Shown: positions 23,889 to 32,006 of the stretch, one piece after another
Layout of the letters: each line of letters begins with the position of its first letter
How positions within the stretch are numbered: the first letter of the stretch is position 1
From: Streptomyces venezuelae
Lineage (GTDB): Bacteria; Actinomycetota; Actinomycetes; Streptomycetales; Streptomycetaceae
Assembly (NCBI RefSeq): GCF_008642275.1
Contig: NZ_CP029189.1
Coordinates: 1,235,001 to 1,299,000 of the forward strand
Length of the DNA stretch: 64,000 nt
Direction of reading: 5' to 3'
Program-made: the position numbers and the translations under genes
The notes under the pieces: model-generated
Databases searched by the model: none
What the model saw: only the letters and a program-made list of their open reading frames with translations
What the model was told of the DNA's origin: nothing

Positions 23889-24800
23889 TCAGGCGTGGAA
23901 CGGGAGCCCGGCGTCGGCGGCCAGGTCCAGGTCGTCGCCCTCGGGCGGCGGCAGCAGGGTGGCGGAGCCGTCGCTGACGGGGACCACGCCGAGCTCCAGG
24001 AGTTCGGCCATCGCCGCGCTGCCCGCCATGTCACGGACCTGGAGCTGGTAGCGGGGGGTGGTGCGGTAGGTGCCGCCGGCCTCGTCGCCGGTGCGCTGGA
24101 GGAAACCGGAGTCGGTGAGGAACGCGGCCGCCTTGCCGACGATGCCGGTGGTGGAGCCCGCGAGGCGGCGGGCGTCCTTGGTGGCTCCGGTCGCGCTGCG
24201 GCGGGCGTAGACGCGCCAGGCGGCCTCCAGGCCGGGGGCGTCGGAGGCCGGGTCGGTGTTCTCGCCGAGCTCCTCGGCGCGCTCCTCCAGGCGGCGGCAG
24301 GTCTGGCGGACGAAGGCGTCGACGCCGTTGACGGTGATGCGGCCGATGTAGCCGTCGTCGGCGAGGTCCTCGGGGCGCGGGAAGGCCAGGGCGGCCACGG
24401 CTAGGTGGGCGAGGCCGTGCAGGAAGCGGTCGGCGGAGTCGGCGGCGGTGCGGCGGGCGTAGTCGCCCATCCGGACGGCGAAGACGGAGTCCTCGCCGGC
24501 GGCCACGGCCATGCCGGCGCGGGGCGACACCTCCAGGACGACGAGGCCGAGGCCGGTGGCGACGGCGTCGGCGAGGCGGCCGAAGGCGGGGTCCTCGCGG
24601 TAGCGGCGGAGCAGCTCGGCGTACTCGGCGTCCCGGGCGGGGAGCAGCTTGGGCTGCAGCCCGAAGGCGACGAGTCGGGCGGCGTCGGCGGCGTCGGCGG
24701 GGGTCACCGGGGTGGGGCCGGCGGGGGTGGGGGCGTGCGCGGGAGCCGACGGCGCGTCGGGCTCGCTCCACGCGGGGTGCTCGGCGTGGTGGTCGCTCAC
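23889..24800 (-). CDS. MukE/JetB-like (KITE) subunit of the condensin-like complex
   Basis: 303 aa. After a Pro/Ala-rich N-terminus (about 35 residues) comes a mostly helical protein: LLPARDAEYAELLRRYREDP, AFGRLADAVATGLGLVVLEV, a mid-region FLHGLAHLAVAALAFPRPED and a C-terminal winged-helix-like part ending YRTTPRYQLQVRDMAGSAAM. No catalytic motif is seen. I assign it by position and size between the kleisin-like and SMC-like genes, as in mukF-mukE-mukB and jetA-jetB-jetC; the sequence alone would be called hypothetical. ATG start. A dispersed repeat separates it from the upstream gene. Confidence 0.75.
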   Translation of the reverse strand: MSDHHAEHPAWSEPDAPSAPAHAPTPAGPTPVTPADAADAARLVAFGLQPKLLPARDAEYAELLRRYREDPAFGRLADAVATGLGLVVLEVSPRAGMAVAAGEDSVFAVRMGDYARRTAADSADRFLHGLAHLAVAALAFPRPEDLADDGYIGRITVNGVDAFVRQTCRRLEERAEELGENTDPASDAPGLEAAWRVYARRSATGATKDARRLAGSTTGIVGKAAAFLTDSGFLQRTGDEAGGTYRTTPRYQLQVRDMAGSAAMAELLELGVVPVSDGSATLLPPPEGDDLDLAADAGLPFHA

Positions 24801-24890
24801 GGGTACGTCTCCTCGGCGGTACGGGTCGTTCGGGCGGTACGGCTGCTGCTGGCGGGGCCTCTGCGCGGATCAGGCGGCTCCGGCCGGTTC

Positions 24891-25027
24891 AGCCTCGCCG
24901 GCGTTTGAGCAGGGGGCACCTCCCAGCGGTAGCTGGGGGAGGGTCCGGGCAGAGCCCTGTGCCCGGCGGAGCCGGGTTTCCGGGGGCTCCGCCCCAGACC
25001 CCGCGCCTCAAACGCCGGCGGGGCTGA
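24891..25027. repeat. Dispersed Streptomyces repeat with 20-bp inverted ends
   Basis: CAGCCTCGCCGGCGTTTGAG (24891-24910) and CTCAAACGCCGGCGGGGCTG (25008-25027) are inverted copies with one mismatch. The interior contains GGGGGCTCCGCCCCAGACCC, a block I know from many Streptomyces intergenic regions. It fills most of the 280-base gap between the kleisin-like and KITE-like genes and could fold as a long hairpin in the transcript. Confidence 0.85.
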
Positions 25028-25080
25028 ATCCGGAGCCGGCGGGGCTGGATGTGGCCCGGCCGGGGCGAGGGCGCGGCGGG

Positions 25081-26592
25081 TCATGAGGCCTCCGCGCGGT
25101 CGGCGGCCATGCCGGCGGCGTCCAGGAGGGCGGTGCCGACGATGAGGTCGGCGCCGCCGAACTCGGGGTCGTCGAGCTGCGTGCCGTCGTCCACCGCGAA
25201 GAGGAGCCGCTCCTCCCCCTGCCGGTAGGCCGTGCCGACGGCCGGGCTCGCCGCGTGGACGGCCAGCAGGGCCACCAGGTACGGCAGTTCCGGATCGCTG
25301 CGGCGGGCCTCCGCGAGGAGTCCGGACAGCCTGCGCGGCGCGTCGTGCGGAAGGTCCAGGAGCTCCGTCGCGGCGGCGAGCTGCTCCTCGCTGAAGCGGC
25401 TGTCGTCCGGGGTGGCGATGAGGTCCGGTTCGGGCATCTCCGCACCGAGGTGCTCGCGCTCCACCGGCGGGGTCAGCAGGATCTCGACGAGGTCGGCGAC
25501 CCGCACCGATACGGGCGTGCGCAGTCCCGCGCCGGAGGCGAAGAAGGCGGTGGTCACCCGGCTCGCCTGTTCCAGGGGAAGCGGCAGGAGCGGGGCGACG
25601 AGCTGGCCGTACAGGTCGATGCCGGAGCGGGGCGCCGGGGCGGCGAACGCCTGGCGGTCCTGTTCGGCGCGGAACAGCGGGCCGGCGTCCAGCAGCCGGG
25701 ACTGCAGCTGGGTGTGCCGTCGGATGCAGTCCTTGACGATGTCGACGAGCTCGGCCGCGCGCCGCTTGTTCTCCGGTTCCTCCGCCTCGTCGCGCGCCTT
25801 GCGGATGTTGGTCAGGATCGCGTTCTCGTGCCGGTAGCGGTCGGCGACGTGGTCCAGGGCCTCGGCGATCATGTCGGGCACGGCCTGCAGCCAGTCCACC
25901 GCCCGGACGTTGCGGCGGGTCGCGTCCAGCGTGCGGCGCAGCGTCTCGGCGTACTGCACGGTCCGGTAGCGGGCCTGCTCGGCGGCGAGCTGGGCGTCGG
26001 CCAGCCGGCCGCGGCTGATCAGCACCTCCAGCTTGACCTCGGCAGCGATCTGGGCGCTGGTGACGTCCGTGTCGAGGGCGCCGACGAGGACGTTGACGGC
26101 TTCGTCGGTGGTGCGCAGGTAGACCACGCCGCCGTGGCCGGGGACCTCTTCGATCAGCTTGAAGTCGTAGTCCCGGCGGACGTAGACGCCGTCGGGGCCG
26201 AAGGTGCCGTAGATCGCGCGGAAGCCGCGGTCAACGCTGCCGACGTTGATCAGGTTCTCCAGCACCCAGCGGGCCACCCGCTCGTGCTCGGCCGCCGGGC
26301 GGACGGGGGCCTGGGCCGCGACGCGCGGCAGCAGCCTGGCCACTATCTGCTCGTGGTCGGCGCCCGTGTCGAAGTCCATGTTGAGCGTGACCAGGTCGAT
26401 CGCGGCCAGCGCGACCTCCGCCATCGCGTAGACCCCGTACTCGCCGGCCAGATTGGCCTTGCGTACGTCGAGGTCGTGCAGCGGGGCGGTGCAGGCGAGG
26501 GCGCGCAGCCGCCGGGCCAGGCCCTCGTCGGCGGCCGGGCCCGGCGCCGGGGACGGAAGGGTCTTCGCCGGGGCGGGGAGAGTCACGGACAA
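25081..26592 (-). CDS. Kleisin-like (MukF/JetA-type) subunit of the condensin-like complex
   Basis: 503 aa, first gene of the condensin-like set. The N-terminal half is helical with a winged-helix-like part (ARRLRALACTAPLHDLDVRK, AEHERVARWVLENLINVGSV, YVRRDYDFKLIEEVPGHGGV); residues about 200-300 are a long coiled coil rich in Arg/Glu (RYRHENAILTNIRKARDEAE); the C-terminal part (VADLVEILLTPPVEREHLGA) would contact the SMC head. The start is taken as TTG with AGGA eight bases upstream; GTG two codons later is equally possible. No nuclease motif. It is divergent from pxpA, so this is the 5' end of the unit. Confidence 0.75.
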   Translation of the reverse strand: MSVTLPAPAKTLPSPAPGPAADEGLARRLRALACTAPLHDLDVRKANLAGEYGVYAMAEVALAAIDLVTLNMDFDTGADHEQIVARLLPRVAAQAPVRPAAEHERVARWVLENLINVGSVDRGFRAIYGTFGPDGVYVRRDYDFKLIEEVPGHGGVVYLRTTDEAVNVLVGALDTDVTSAQIAAEVKLEVLISRGRLADAQLAAEQARYRTVQYAETLRRTLDATRRNVRAVDWLQAVPDMIAEALDHVADRYRHENAILTNIRKARDEAEEPENKRRAAELVDIVKDCIRRHTQLQSRLLDAGPLFRAEQDRQAFAAPAPRSGIDLYGQLVAPLLPLPLEQASRVTTAFFASGAGLRTPVSVRVADLVEILLTPPVEREHLGAEMPEPDLIATPDDSRFSEEQLAAATELLDLPHDAPRRLSGLLAEARRSDPELPYLVALLAVHAASPAVGTAYRQGEERLLFAVDDGTQLDDPEFGGADLIVGTALLDAAGMAADRAEAS

Positions 26593-26709
26593 AGACTAGG
26601 TCCTGTTGCTGACAACATCCCAAACGGCATGGTTCGGCCGGATCGTCCCGGCATCCGCTCCGGCATCGGCTTCGGTGTCCGTTCCGGGCGCCTGCTCTAC
26701 GCTCGGCGC

Positions 26710-27504
26710 ATGGATTCCATGATCGCATCCGTTCCCGTGATCGACCTCAACGCCGATCTCGGCGAGGGCTTCGGGCGCTGGACCCTCACCGACGACGAGG
26801 CGCTGCTCTCCGTCGTCACGAGCGCCAACGTGGCCTGCGGCTTCCATGCCGGCGACCCGTCCATCATGCGCCGGGTCTGCGAGCTGGCCGCGGAGCGGGG
26901 CGTGCGGATCGGCGCGCAGGTGTCGTACCGCGATCTGGCCGGGTTCGGGCGGCGTTCCATGGACGTGCCGCCCGGCGAGCTCGCCGACGAGGTGGCCTAC
27001 CAGATCGGGGCGCTGGAGGTGTTCGCGCGGGCGGCCGGGTCCCGGGTGTCGTACGTGAAACCGCACGGTGCGCTCTACAACCGGACCGTGCACGACGCGG
27101 CCCAGGCCGCCGCCGTGGTGGCGGGCGTCCGGCTGGCCGCCGGGTCCGGTGCCACCGGGGGCCTGCCGGTGCTGGGGCTGCCCGGGTCGCTGCTCCTGGC
27201 CGCCGCCGGGGAGGCCGGGCTGGCCGCCGTACCGGAGGCCTTCGCCGACCGCGCGTACACGCCCGCCGGGACGCTGGTGCCGCGCGGCGAGCCGGACGCC
27301 GTGCTGCACGACGCGGACGCGGTCGTGGCGCGGGCCGTCCGGATGGCGGCCGAGGGGGCGGTGACGGCGGCCGACGGGTCGCCGGTCCGGGTGGCCGCCC
27401 GCTCGCTGTGCCTGCACGGGGACACCCCGGGGGCGGCAGGGCTCGCCCGCCGGGTCCGGGAGGCGCTGGGCACGGCCGGGGTCCGCGTGGAGGCCTTCGC
27501 GTGA
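26710..27504 (+). CDS. pxpA: 5-oxoprolinase subunit A
   Basis: 264-aa LamB/YcsF family protein, the ATP-dependent 5-oxoproline-hydrolysing subunit together with PxpB and PxpC; the complex opens pyroglutamate to glutamate in the cytosol. Signatures: VIDLNADLGEGFGRWTLTDD, NVACGFHAGDPSIMRR, VSYVKPHGALYN and LCLHGDTPGA. ATG start; a second ATG three codons later is possible. Its TGA overlaps the GTG of pxpB, giving a tightly coupled A-B-C operon divergent from the condensin-like locus. Confidence 0.95.
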   Translation: MDSMIASVPVIDLNADLGEGFGRWTLTDDEALLSVVTSANVACGFHAGDPSIMRRVCELAAERGVRIGAQVSYRDLAGFGRRSMDVPPGELADEVAYQIGALEVFARAAGSRVSYVKPHGALYNRTVHDAAQAAAVVAGVRLAAGSGATGGLPVLGLPGSLLLAAAGEAGLAAVPEAFADRAYTPAGTLVPRGEPDAVLHDADAVVARAVRMAAEGAVTAADGSPVRVAARSLCLHGDTPGAAGLARRVREALGTAGVRVEAFA

Positions 27505-28127
27505 GGACCCTCGTGGTGGGCGGGGCGGCGCTGCTGGTCGAACTGGACTCGGCGGACGAGGTGGCCGCGCTCCACGCCGAGTTGCTGCGCCGCCGGGACT
27601 CGGGCGAGCTGGGGCCCGTACGGGACGTGGTGCCGGCCGCGCGGACCGTGCTGCTGGACGGCGTACGGGATCCGGCCGCGCTGGGTGCCCGGATCGCGCG
27701 GTGGGAGGTGCCGCCGCTCGCTGCGGCCCAGGGGCCGCAGGTCACCGTCCCGGTCCGGTACGACGGCCCGGACCTGGTGGAGGTGGCCCGGCTGTGGGGG
27801 GTCGCCCCGCGGGAGGTCGCGGGGGTCGTCGGCGCGATCGAGTTCCGGGTGGCCTTCTGCGGGTTCGCGCCGGGTTTCGGCTACCTGACGGGTCTGCCGG
27901 AGCGGTTCCACCTCCCCCGCCGCGAGACGCCCCGTACGGCCGTCCCGGCGGGGTCGCTGGCGCTCGCCGGGGAGTACGCGGGGGTGTACCCGCGCCCCTC
28001 CCCCGGCGGCTGGCAGCTGATCGGCTCCACGGACGCGGTCCTGTGGGATCCGCGGCGGGAACCGGCGGCACTGTTCGCACCCGGGGTCCGGGTGCGGTTC
28101 ACGCAGGAGGGCGGCGGCCGTGGCTGA
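27501..28127 (+). CDS. pxpB: 5-oxoprolinase subunit B
   Basis: 208-aa KipI-like (allophanate hydrolase subunit 1 type) protein. Conserved segments: VPVRYDGPDLVEVARLWGV, FCGFAPGFGYLTGLPERFHL, RETPRTAVPAGSLALAGEYA and PSPGGWQLIGST. The GTG start overlaps the pxpA stop by four bases, and its own 3' end overlaps pxpC by eight. It acts as a complex with PxpC. Confidence 0.95.
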   Translation: MRTLVVGGAALLVELDSADEVAALHAELLRRRDSGELGPVRDVVPAARTVLLDGVRDPAALGARIARWEVPPLAAAQGPQVTVPVRYDGPDLVEVARLWGVAPREVAGVVGAIEFRVAFCGFAPGFGYLTGLPERFHLPRRETPRTAVPAGSLALAGEYAGVYPRPSPGGWQLIGSTDAVLWDPRREPAALFAPGVRVRFTQEGGGRG

Positions 28128-28989
28128 GGGGCTGCTGGTGGTGCGGCCGGGGGCGCTGACCACGGTCCAGGACGGGGGCCGCCCGGGGTACGCGCATCTG
28201 GGGGTCCCGCGCTCGGGAGCCCTGGACACGGCGGCGTACGCGCTGGCCAACCGGCTCGTCGGCAACGCGCCGGGCGCGGCGGCGCTGGAGACGACCCTGG
28301 ACGGGGTCGGGCTCCGAGCCCTGGCTGCGACCACCGTGGCGGTCACCGGCGCGCCCTGTCCGGTACGGATCTCCGGGCGCCCGGTGGCCTGGGGGGCGCC
28401 GGTCCGGCTCCCGGCCGGGGCGGAGCTGGAGGTGGGCCGGGCGGAGTCGGGAGTGCGCGCCTACGTCGCGGTGCGGGGAGGCCTGGCCGCCCCGCCGGTC
28501 CTGGGCAGTCGCTCCACGGACCTGCTGTCGGGGCTGGGGCCGCCGGTCCTGTCGGACGGGGCGCTGCTGCCGGTGGGCCTCCCGGGCCCGGATCCGGTGC
28601 CGGGGGCGGATGCCTGCGGCCTGCCCGGGCCGCCTTCGCAGCTGCTGCTCCCGCTGCGGCTCGGGCCGCGGGCGGACTGGTTCACCGAGGCCTCCCTCAC
28701 CGGGCTGTGGCGCTCGGCGTTCCGCGTCTCGGCGTCGTCCAACCGCATCGGCCTGCGCGCGGAGGCGGGCTCCGCGCTGGTCCGCGCCCGGGCGGGCGAG
28801 CTGCCGAGCGAGGGCATGGTGCTGGGCGCGGTCCAGGTGCCGCCGGACGGGCTGCCGGTGGTGTTCCTGGCCGATCACCCGGTGACGGGCGGCTACCCGG
28901 TGGTGGGCGTGGTCCCGCCGGGGCCGGCCCTGGACGCGGCGGCGCAGGCCCGGCCGGGGGTGCCGCTGCGGTTCGTACGGGCCCGGTGA
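28120..28989 (+). CDS. pxpC: 5-oxoprolinase subunit C
   Basis: 289-aa KipA-like (allophanate hydrolase subunit 2 type) protein. Signatures: VVRPGALTTVQDGGRPGYAH, VPRSGALDTAAYALANRLVG, SSNRIGLRAEAG and the terminal ADHPVTGGYPVVGVV. GTG start inside the end of pxpB. Followed by a 30-bp tandem repeat and then a strong terminator facing a convergent gene. Confidence 0.95.
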   Translation: MAEGLLVVRPGALTTVQDGGRPGYAHLGVPRSGALDTAAYALANRLVGNAPGAAALETTLDGVGLRALAATTVAVTGAPCPVRISGRPVAWGAPVRLPAGAELEVGRAESGVRAYVAVRGGLAAPPVLGSRSTDLLSGLGPPVLSDGALLPVGLPGPDPVPGADACGLPGPPSQLLLPLRLGPRADWFTEASLTGLWRSAFRVSASSNRIGLRAEAGSALVRARAGELPSEGMVLGAVQVPPDGLPVVFLADHPVTGGYPVVGVVPPGPALDAAAQARPGVPLRFVRAR

Positions 28990-29025
28990 CACGTCCGGGG
29001 CGGCATCGGCCACGTACAGGGGGCC

Positions 29026-29145
29026 GGGGCCGATGCACGCGGGTCCGGGACGCACGGAGCCGATGCCCACGGAACCGGGACGCACGGAGCCGATGCACGC
29101 GGGACCGGAGCGCACGGAGCCGATGCCCGCGGAACGGGGACGCAC
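29026..29145. repeat. Four 30-bp tandem repeats
   Basis: Units start at 29026, 29056, 29086 and 29116, each of the form GGAGCCGATGCMCRCGGRAC followed by CGGGACGCAC. Copies 1 and 3 carry GCACGC where copies 2 and 4 carry GCCCRC, so a 60-bp higher-order unit was probably duplicated. The arm GCATCGGCC (29003-29011) pairs with GGCCGATGC (29028-29036) and may help end pxp transcription. Confidence 0.9.
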
Positions 29146-29160
29146 GGGTCCGGACACGGC

Positions 29161-29216
29161 GACGCCCGTGGCCGTGTGGTCCGGGGGCTGCCCGGGTTGC
29201 TTCGGCCACGGGCGTC
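29161..29216. terminator. Bidirectional terminator, pxpC / HEAT-repeat gene
   Basis: GACGCCCGTGGCCG (29161-29174) and CGGCCACGGGCGTC (29203-29216) are perfect 14-bp inverted arms around a 28-base loop, between convergent genes. Confidence 0.8.
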
Positions 29217-29257
29217 ACCCGTGCGCGCGCGGACCGTACGGCGGCCCGTCGGGGCGG

Positions 29258-30655
29258 TTACACCGCCGACTCCGGGGCGATGCGGCTGCGGACGGCCGAC
29301 TGGACGTCCTCCTCCTCCGCCGGATCGGCGGCCAGGCGGCGCAGGCGCGGGGCGACGCGGGCGTCGGCCGTTTCTGCGTGGCGGGCGGCCACCTCGCGGG
29401 TGGTCTCCTCGCAGTCCCAGAGGCATTCGACGGCGAAGCCCGCCGCGAAGGAGGGGTCGGTGCTGGCCAGGGCCCTCGCGGCCCGGCCGCGCAGGTGGGA
29501 CGAGGCGGTCTCGCGGTAGATGTGGCGCAGCACGGGGGCCGCGCAGCCGATGGCGAGCCGGCCGGCCCCGTCCACCAGGGCGAACAGGCGCCGGGTGTCC
29601 GGGCCCGCACCGCGCACGGTGGAGCGCAGGGCGCCCAGGACCAGGGCCGCGTCCTCGGCGCCTCCGCGGGCCGCCAGGGTGGCCGCGGCGGCCTCGCCGA
29701 GCGCGTCGGGGCGGTGGACCCAGCGTCGGGCCCGTTCGACGGCCTCAGGGCCGCACATGCGCTCGTAGGCGGCCACGGCGGGCTCGTCGGCGGCGGCTTC
29801 GATGAGGTCCAGAACGGCCGGATTGTCCGGCTCCGCGAGGACCAGGTGGTGCAGGGCGGTGGCCCGTGCGGCCTCGCCGTCGGCGCCGGCGGCGGCCGCG
29901 AGGATGGCGGAGCGGTCCTCGGGCTGGGCCACGGCGGCCAGGCAGCGGGCCGCGGGAACGTGCAGCGGGGTGCCGCGGCGCAGCCCGTCGGCGGCCCAGT
30001 CGAAGACGGCCTGGACGCCCCAGCCGGGGCGGGGGCCGCTCGGGGTCATCTGGCGCTGCCAGCGGTCGAAGGAGCCCTGCTGGCGGGCGGCGCGCAGGCG
30101 CTCCCCGTACTGGGGGGTCTCCTCCCACAGGAACCACGGGCGGGGCTCGTAGGCGTCGCGGACGGCGGCGGCCAGCCGCGCCCCGCCCTCCGCCGTGGCG
30201 GGGAAGCGGGCGAGGACGGCCGGGGCCAGGGAGCGCAGGCCCTCGTCGTCGTCGCGCAGGGCCAGTTCGTCGAGTGCCCAGGCCCAGTTCGCCCCGGAGG
30301 CGGCGTAGCGGCGCAGCAGCATGAGCGCGTCGTCGCGGCCGTAGGAGGCCAGGTGGCCCAGGACGGACAGGGCGAGGCCCGTGCGGTGGTCCTCCTCGTC
30401 GACGAGGTCGTCGGGTCCGAAGAGGTGGGCCTCGATCTCGCCCAGGGGACCGGCGAGGTCCAGGTACAGCCGGGCGTAGTACAAGGAGCGGTTCTCGACC
30501 TGCCAGTCCTGGCGCGGGTCGCGGAGCACGCACTGGTTGAGGGCCTCAAGGGCCTCCGCCCTGGGTGCCGCGAGTGCGTGCAGCGTGCCGTCGCCACGGC
30601 CCCGCTGGAGGAGCCCGAGCAGGGTACCGCTCGGCGCTATGACTGGTTCGAACAT
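29258..30655 (-). CDS. HEAT-repeat-like protein, function unknown
   Basis: 465 aa composed almost entirely of alpha-helical repeats of HEAT/ARM type, for example LALSVLGHLASYGRDDALML, ATALHHLVLAEPDNPAVLDL and VLRHIYRETASSHLRGRAAR; these act as protein-binding scaffolds. No catalytic motif, signal peptide or membrane helix. ATG start. It reads leftward from a 330-base gap that holds no clear gene. Such proteins are common in Streptomyces and may interact with the ankyrin protein encoded just upstream on the same strand, but that is guesswork from position. Confidence 0.8.
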   Translation of the reverse strand: MFEPVIAPSGTLLGLLQRGRGDGTLHALAAPRAEALEALNQCVLRDPRQDWQVENRSLYYARLYLDLAGPLGEIEAHLFGPDDLVDEEDHRTGLALSVLGHLASYGRDDALMLLRRYAASGANWAWALDELALRDDDEGLRSLAPAVLARFPATAEGGARLAAAVRDAYEPRPWFLWEETPQYGERLRAARQQGSFDRWQRQMTPSGPRPGWGVQAVFDWAADGLRRGTPLHVPAARCLAAVAQPEDRSAILAAAAGADGEAARATALHHLVLAEPDNPAVLDLIEAAADEPAVAAYERMCGPEAVERARRWVHRPDALGEAAAATLAARGGAEDAALVLGALRSTVRGAGPDTRRLFALVDGAGRLAIGCAAPVLRHIYRETASSHLRGRAARALASTDPSFAAGFAVECLWDCEETTREVAARHAETADARVAPRLRRLAADPAEEEDVQSAVRSRIAPESAV

Positions 30656-30701
30656 GGGAATGGCCTCAAATCAAGCTGGGGACGCAACCGGGAATCGGGA
30701 T

Positions 30702-30764
30702 TCACAGGGCCGCGTAACAGCATGTGAGGACGTCCGCCGTCATGTTCCGCTCGATGTAGACCAT
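30702..30764 (-). CDS. Possible 20-aa leader ORF (doubtful)
   Basis: The 30656-30989 gap is otherwise featureless. On the minus strand ATG (30762-30764) opens a 20-codon frame reading MVYIERNMTADVLTCCYAAL, ending 46 bases before the HEAT-repeat gene. GAGAAGG lies upstream but only two to three bases from the ATG, too close for an ideal ribosome site. The CC pair near the end is unusual for a chance frame. It may be chance. Confidence 0.2.
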   Translation of the reverse strand: MVYIERNMTADVLTCCYAAL

Positions 30765-30989
30765 TGCCTTCTCACTCTCGTCGGTGCTTCGTGACCATGG
30801 AGGCCGGGCCGGCCGGCACACCATTCGTGATGTCTCGCCCGCTTCTGCCCGTCCCCCGTGCTCGCGAATCGAATCCGACGCCATGATGACCCAGCCGGTT
30901 TGTGCGCCGCGACCACATTTATGGCCGCCGTGACCAACCTGTGAGGTCCGGATGTGGCCGCGCCCGGCCAGATCCCAGGCAAAACCGGA

Positions 30990-31412
30990 CTACTCGGCTC
31001 CGAAAAGTTCCAGCAGGTCGGCCTTGGCGAACATGCGCGCCGTGTCCACGGCGGACGGGGTCCCGGCCTCCGGGTCGGCTCCGCCGGCGAGCAGCGCCCG
31101 GATGACGGCCTCCTCGCCCTTGAAGACCGCGCCGGCGAGCGGGGTCTGGCCGCGGTCGTTGGCACGATCCGCTTCGGCGCCCCGGGCCAGCAGGGCCGAC
31201 ACGGCGTCGGCGTGGCCGTGGTAGGCGGCGAGCATGACCAGGGTGTCCCCGCGGTCGTTGGTGAGGTTCGCCGGGACCCCCGCGTCCAGGTAGGCGGTGA
31301 GCGCCTCGGTCTCACCCTGCCGGGCGAGATCGAAGATCTTGGTGGCCAGCTCGATGACGTCCTCGTCGGGGACGTCCTGGGAACCGGAGCCCTCGGCTGC
31401 GCGCTCGCTCAT
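30990..31412 (-). CDS. Ankyrin-repeat protein
   Basis: 140 aa with three recognisable ankyrin repeats: GETEALTAYLDAGVPANLTN, DRGDTLVMLAAYHGHADAVS (ALLARGAEADRAN) and DRGQTPLAGAVFKGEEAVIR (ALLAGGADPEAG). The N-terminal 25 residues are acidic and polar. Ankyrin repeats bind other proteins; the partner is unknown. GAAAGGCGG precedes the ATG. It is divergent from smeA with 330 bases between. Confidence 0.9.
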   Translation of the reverse strand: MSERAAEGSGSQDVPDEDVIELATKIFDLARQGETEALTAYLDAGVPANLTNDRGDTLVMLAAYHGHADAVSALLARGAEADRANDRGQTPLAGAVFKGEEAVIRALLAGGADPEAGTPSAVDTARMFAKADLLELFGAE

Positions 31413-31742
31413 GGTTCGTACCGCCTTTCACTCGTCTGCTGACATGGCCCGCCCGCCGTCATGGCGTCGGAGGCCCGGCCGGGGGCCGGGCGGGCAGGGG
31501 GGTGCACGGCGCTGCGTCCGTACGGGTGAATCGCCAGAGTAGCGCCCTGGCCTGCACATGTCCGGGTCGGGCCGCGGCAATGATCACCTTCGGCCCACCG
31601 CGCGCCGGGCACGCCAGCCAGGCTGAGCCGGTCAAGTGAAAAACCCGGGAATTCACCCGTATGCACCTTTTGTCGCATTGATACTTCCTGTGAGCCTGGA
31701 AGAACTGATGGTGACTGTCCCCACCAACCAGGAGAAAACCTC
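31413..31742 (+). promoter_or_regulatory. Intergenic region with the smeA-sffA control sequences
   Basis: A 330-bp gap between the divergent ankyrin gene and smeA. GC falls toward smeA. A GATACT hexamer (31680-31685) could be a -10, but no -35 fits at 16-18 bp, as expected if a sporulation-specific sigma or activator is needed. AGGAG stands nine bases before the smeA ATG. No other gene was seen. Confidence 0.35.
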
Positions 31743-31937
31743 ATGGTCCTGTCCATCTCAGGCGTGGTCCTGCTCGGCATCATCTGCTTCCTCTTCTTCA
31801 AGAAGGACGGGATGAAGCTGACCCACGCGTTCGTCTGCTCGCTCTTCGGTTTCTTCCTCGCCGGCTCCGCCATCGCCCCGAGCATCACGGCGAGCACGGC
31901 GAGCCTCGCGAGCCTGCTCGGCGGGATCAAGCTCTAG
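31743..31937 (+). CDS. smeA: Small sporulation membrane protein SmeA
   Basis: 64-aa membrane protein. Hydrophobic segments are VLSISGVVLLGIICFLFF (residues 2-19) and AFVCSLFGFFLAGSAIAPSI (about 29-48), joined by the basic KKDGMKLTH. It matches in size, composition and position the S. coelicolor SmeA (SCO1415), which is expressed in sporulating aerial hyphae and recruits the SpoIIIE/FtsK-like SffA to division septa; the following gene is the sffA counterpart, 69 bases downstream. AGGAG precedes the ATG. The identification is by recall of that gene pair plus synteny. Confidence 0.9.
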   Translation: MVLSISGVVLLGIICFLFFKKDGMKLTHAFVCSLFGFFLAGSAIAPSITASTASLASLLGGIKL

Positions 31938-32006
31938 CCCGGCCATCACCCAGCGACACCAGCAGCACCCGGAACACCGTCACACCCACAACTCCAGGAG
32001 ACGCCC

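Noticed and set aside
19084..26592. Complete Wadjet (JetABCD) defence system
   Set aside because: No JetD nuclease gene is present on either flank, and there are no other defence genes nearby, so it is reported only as a condensin-like trio.
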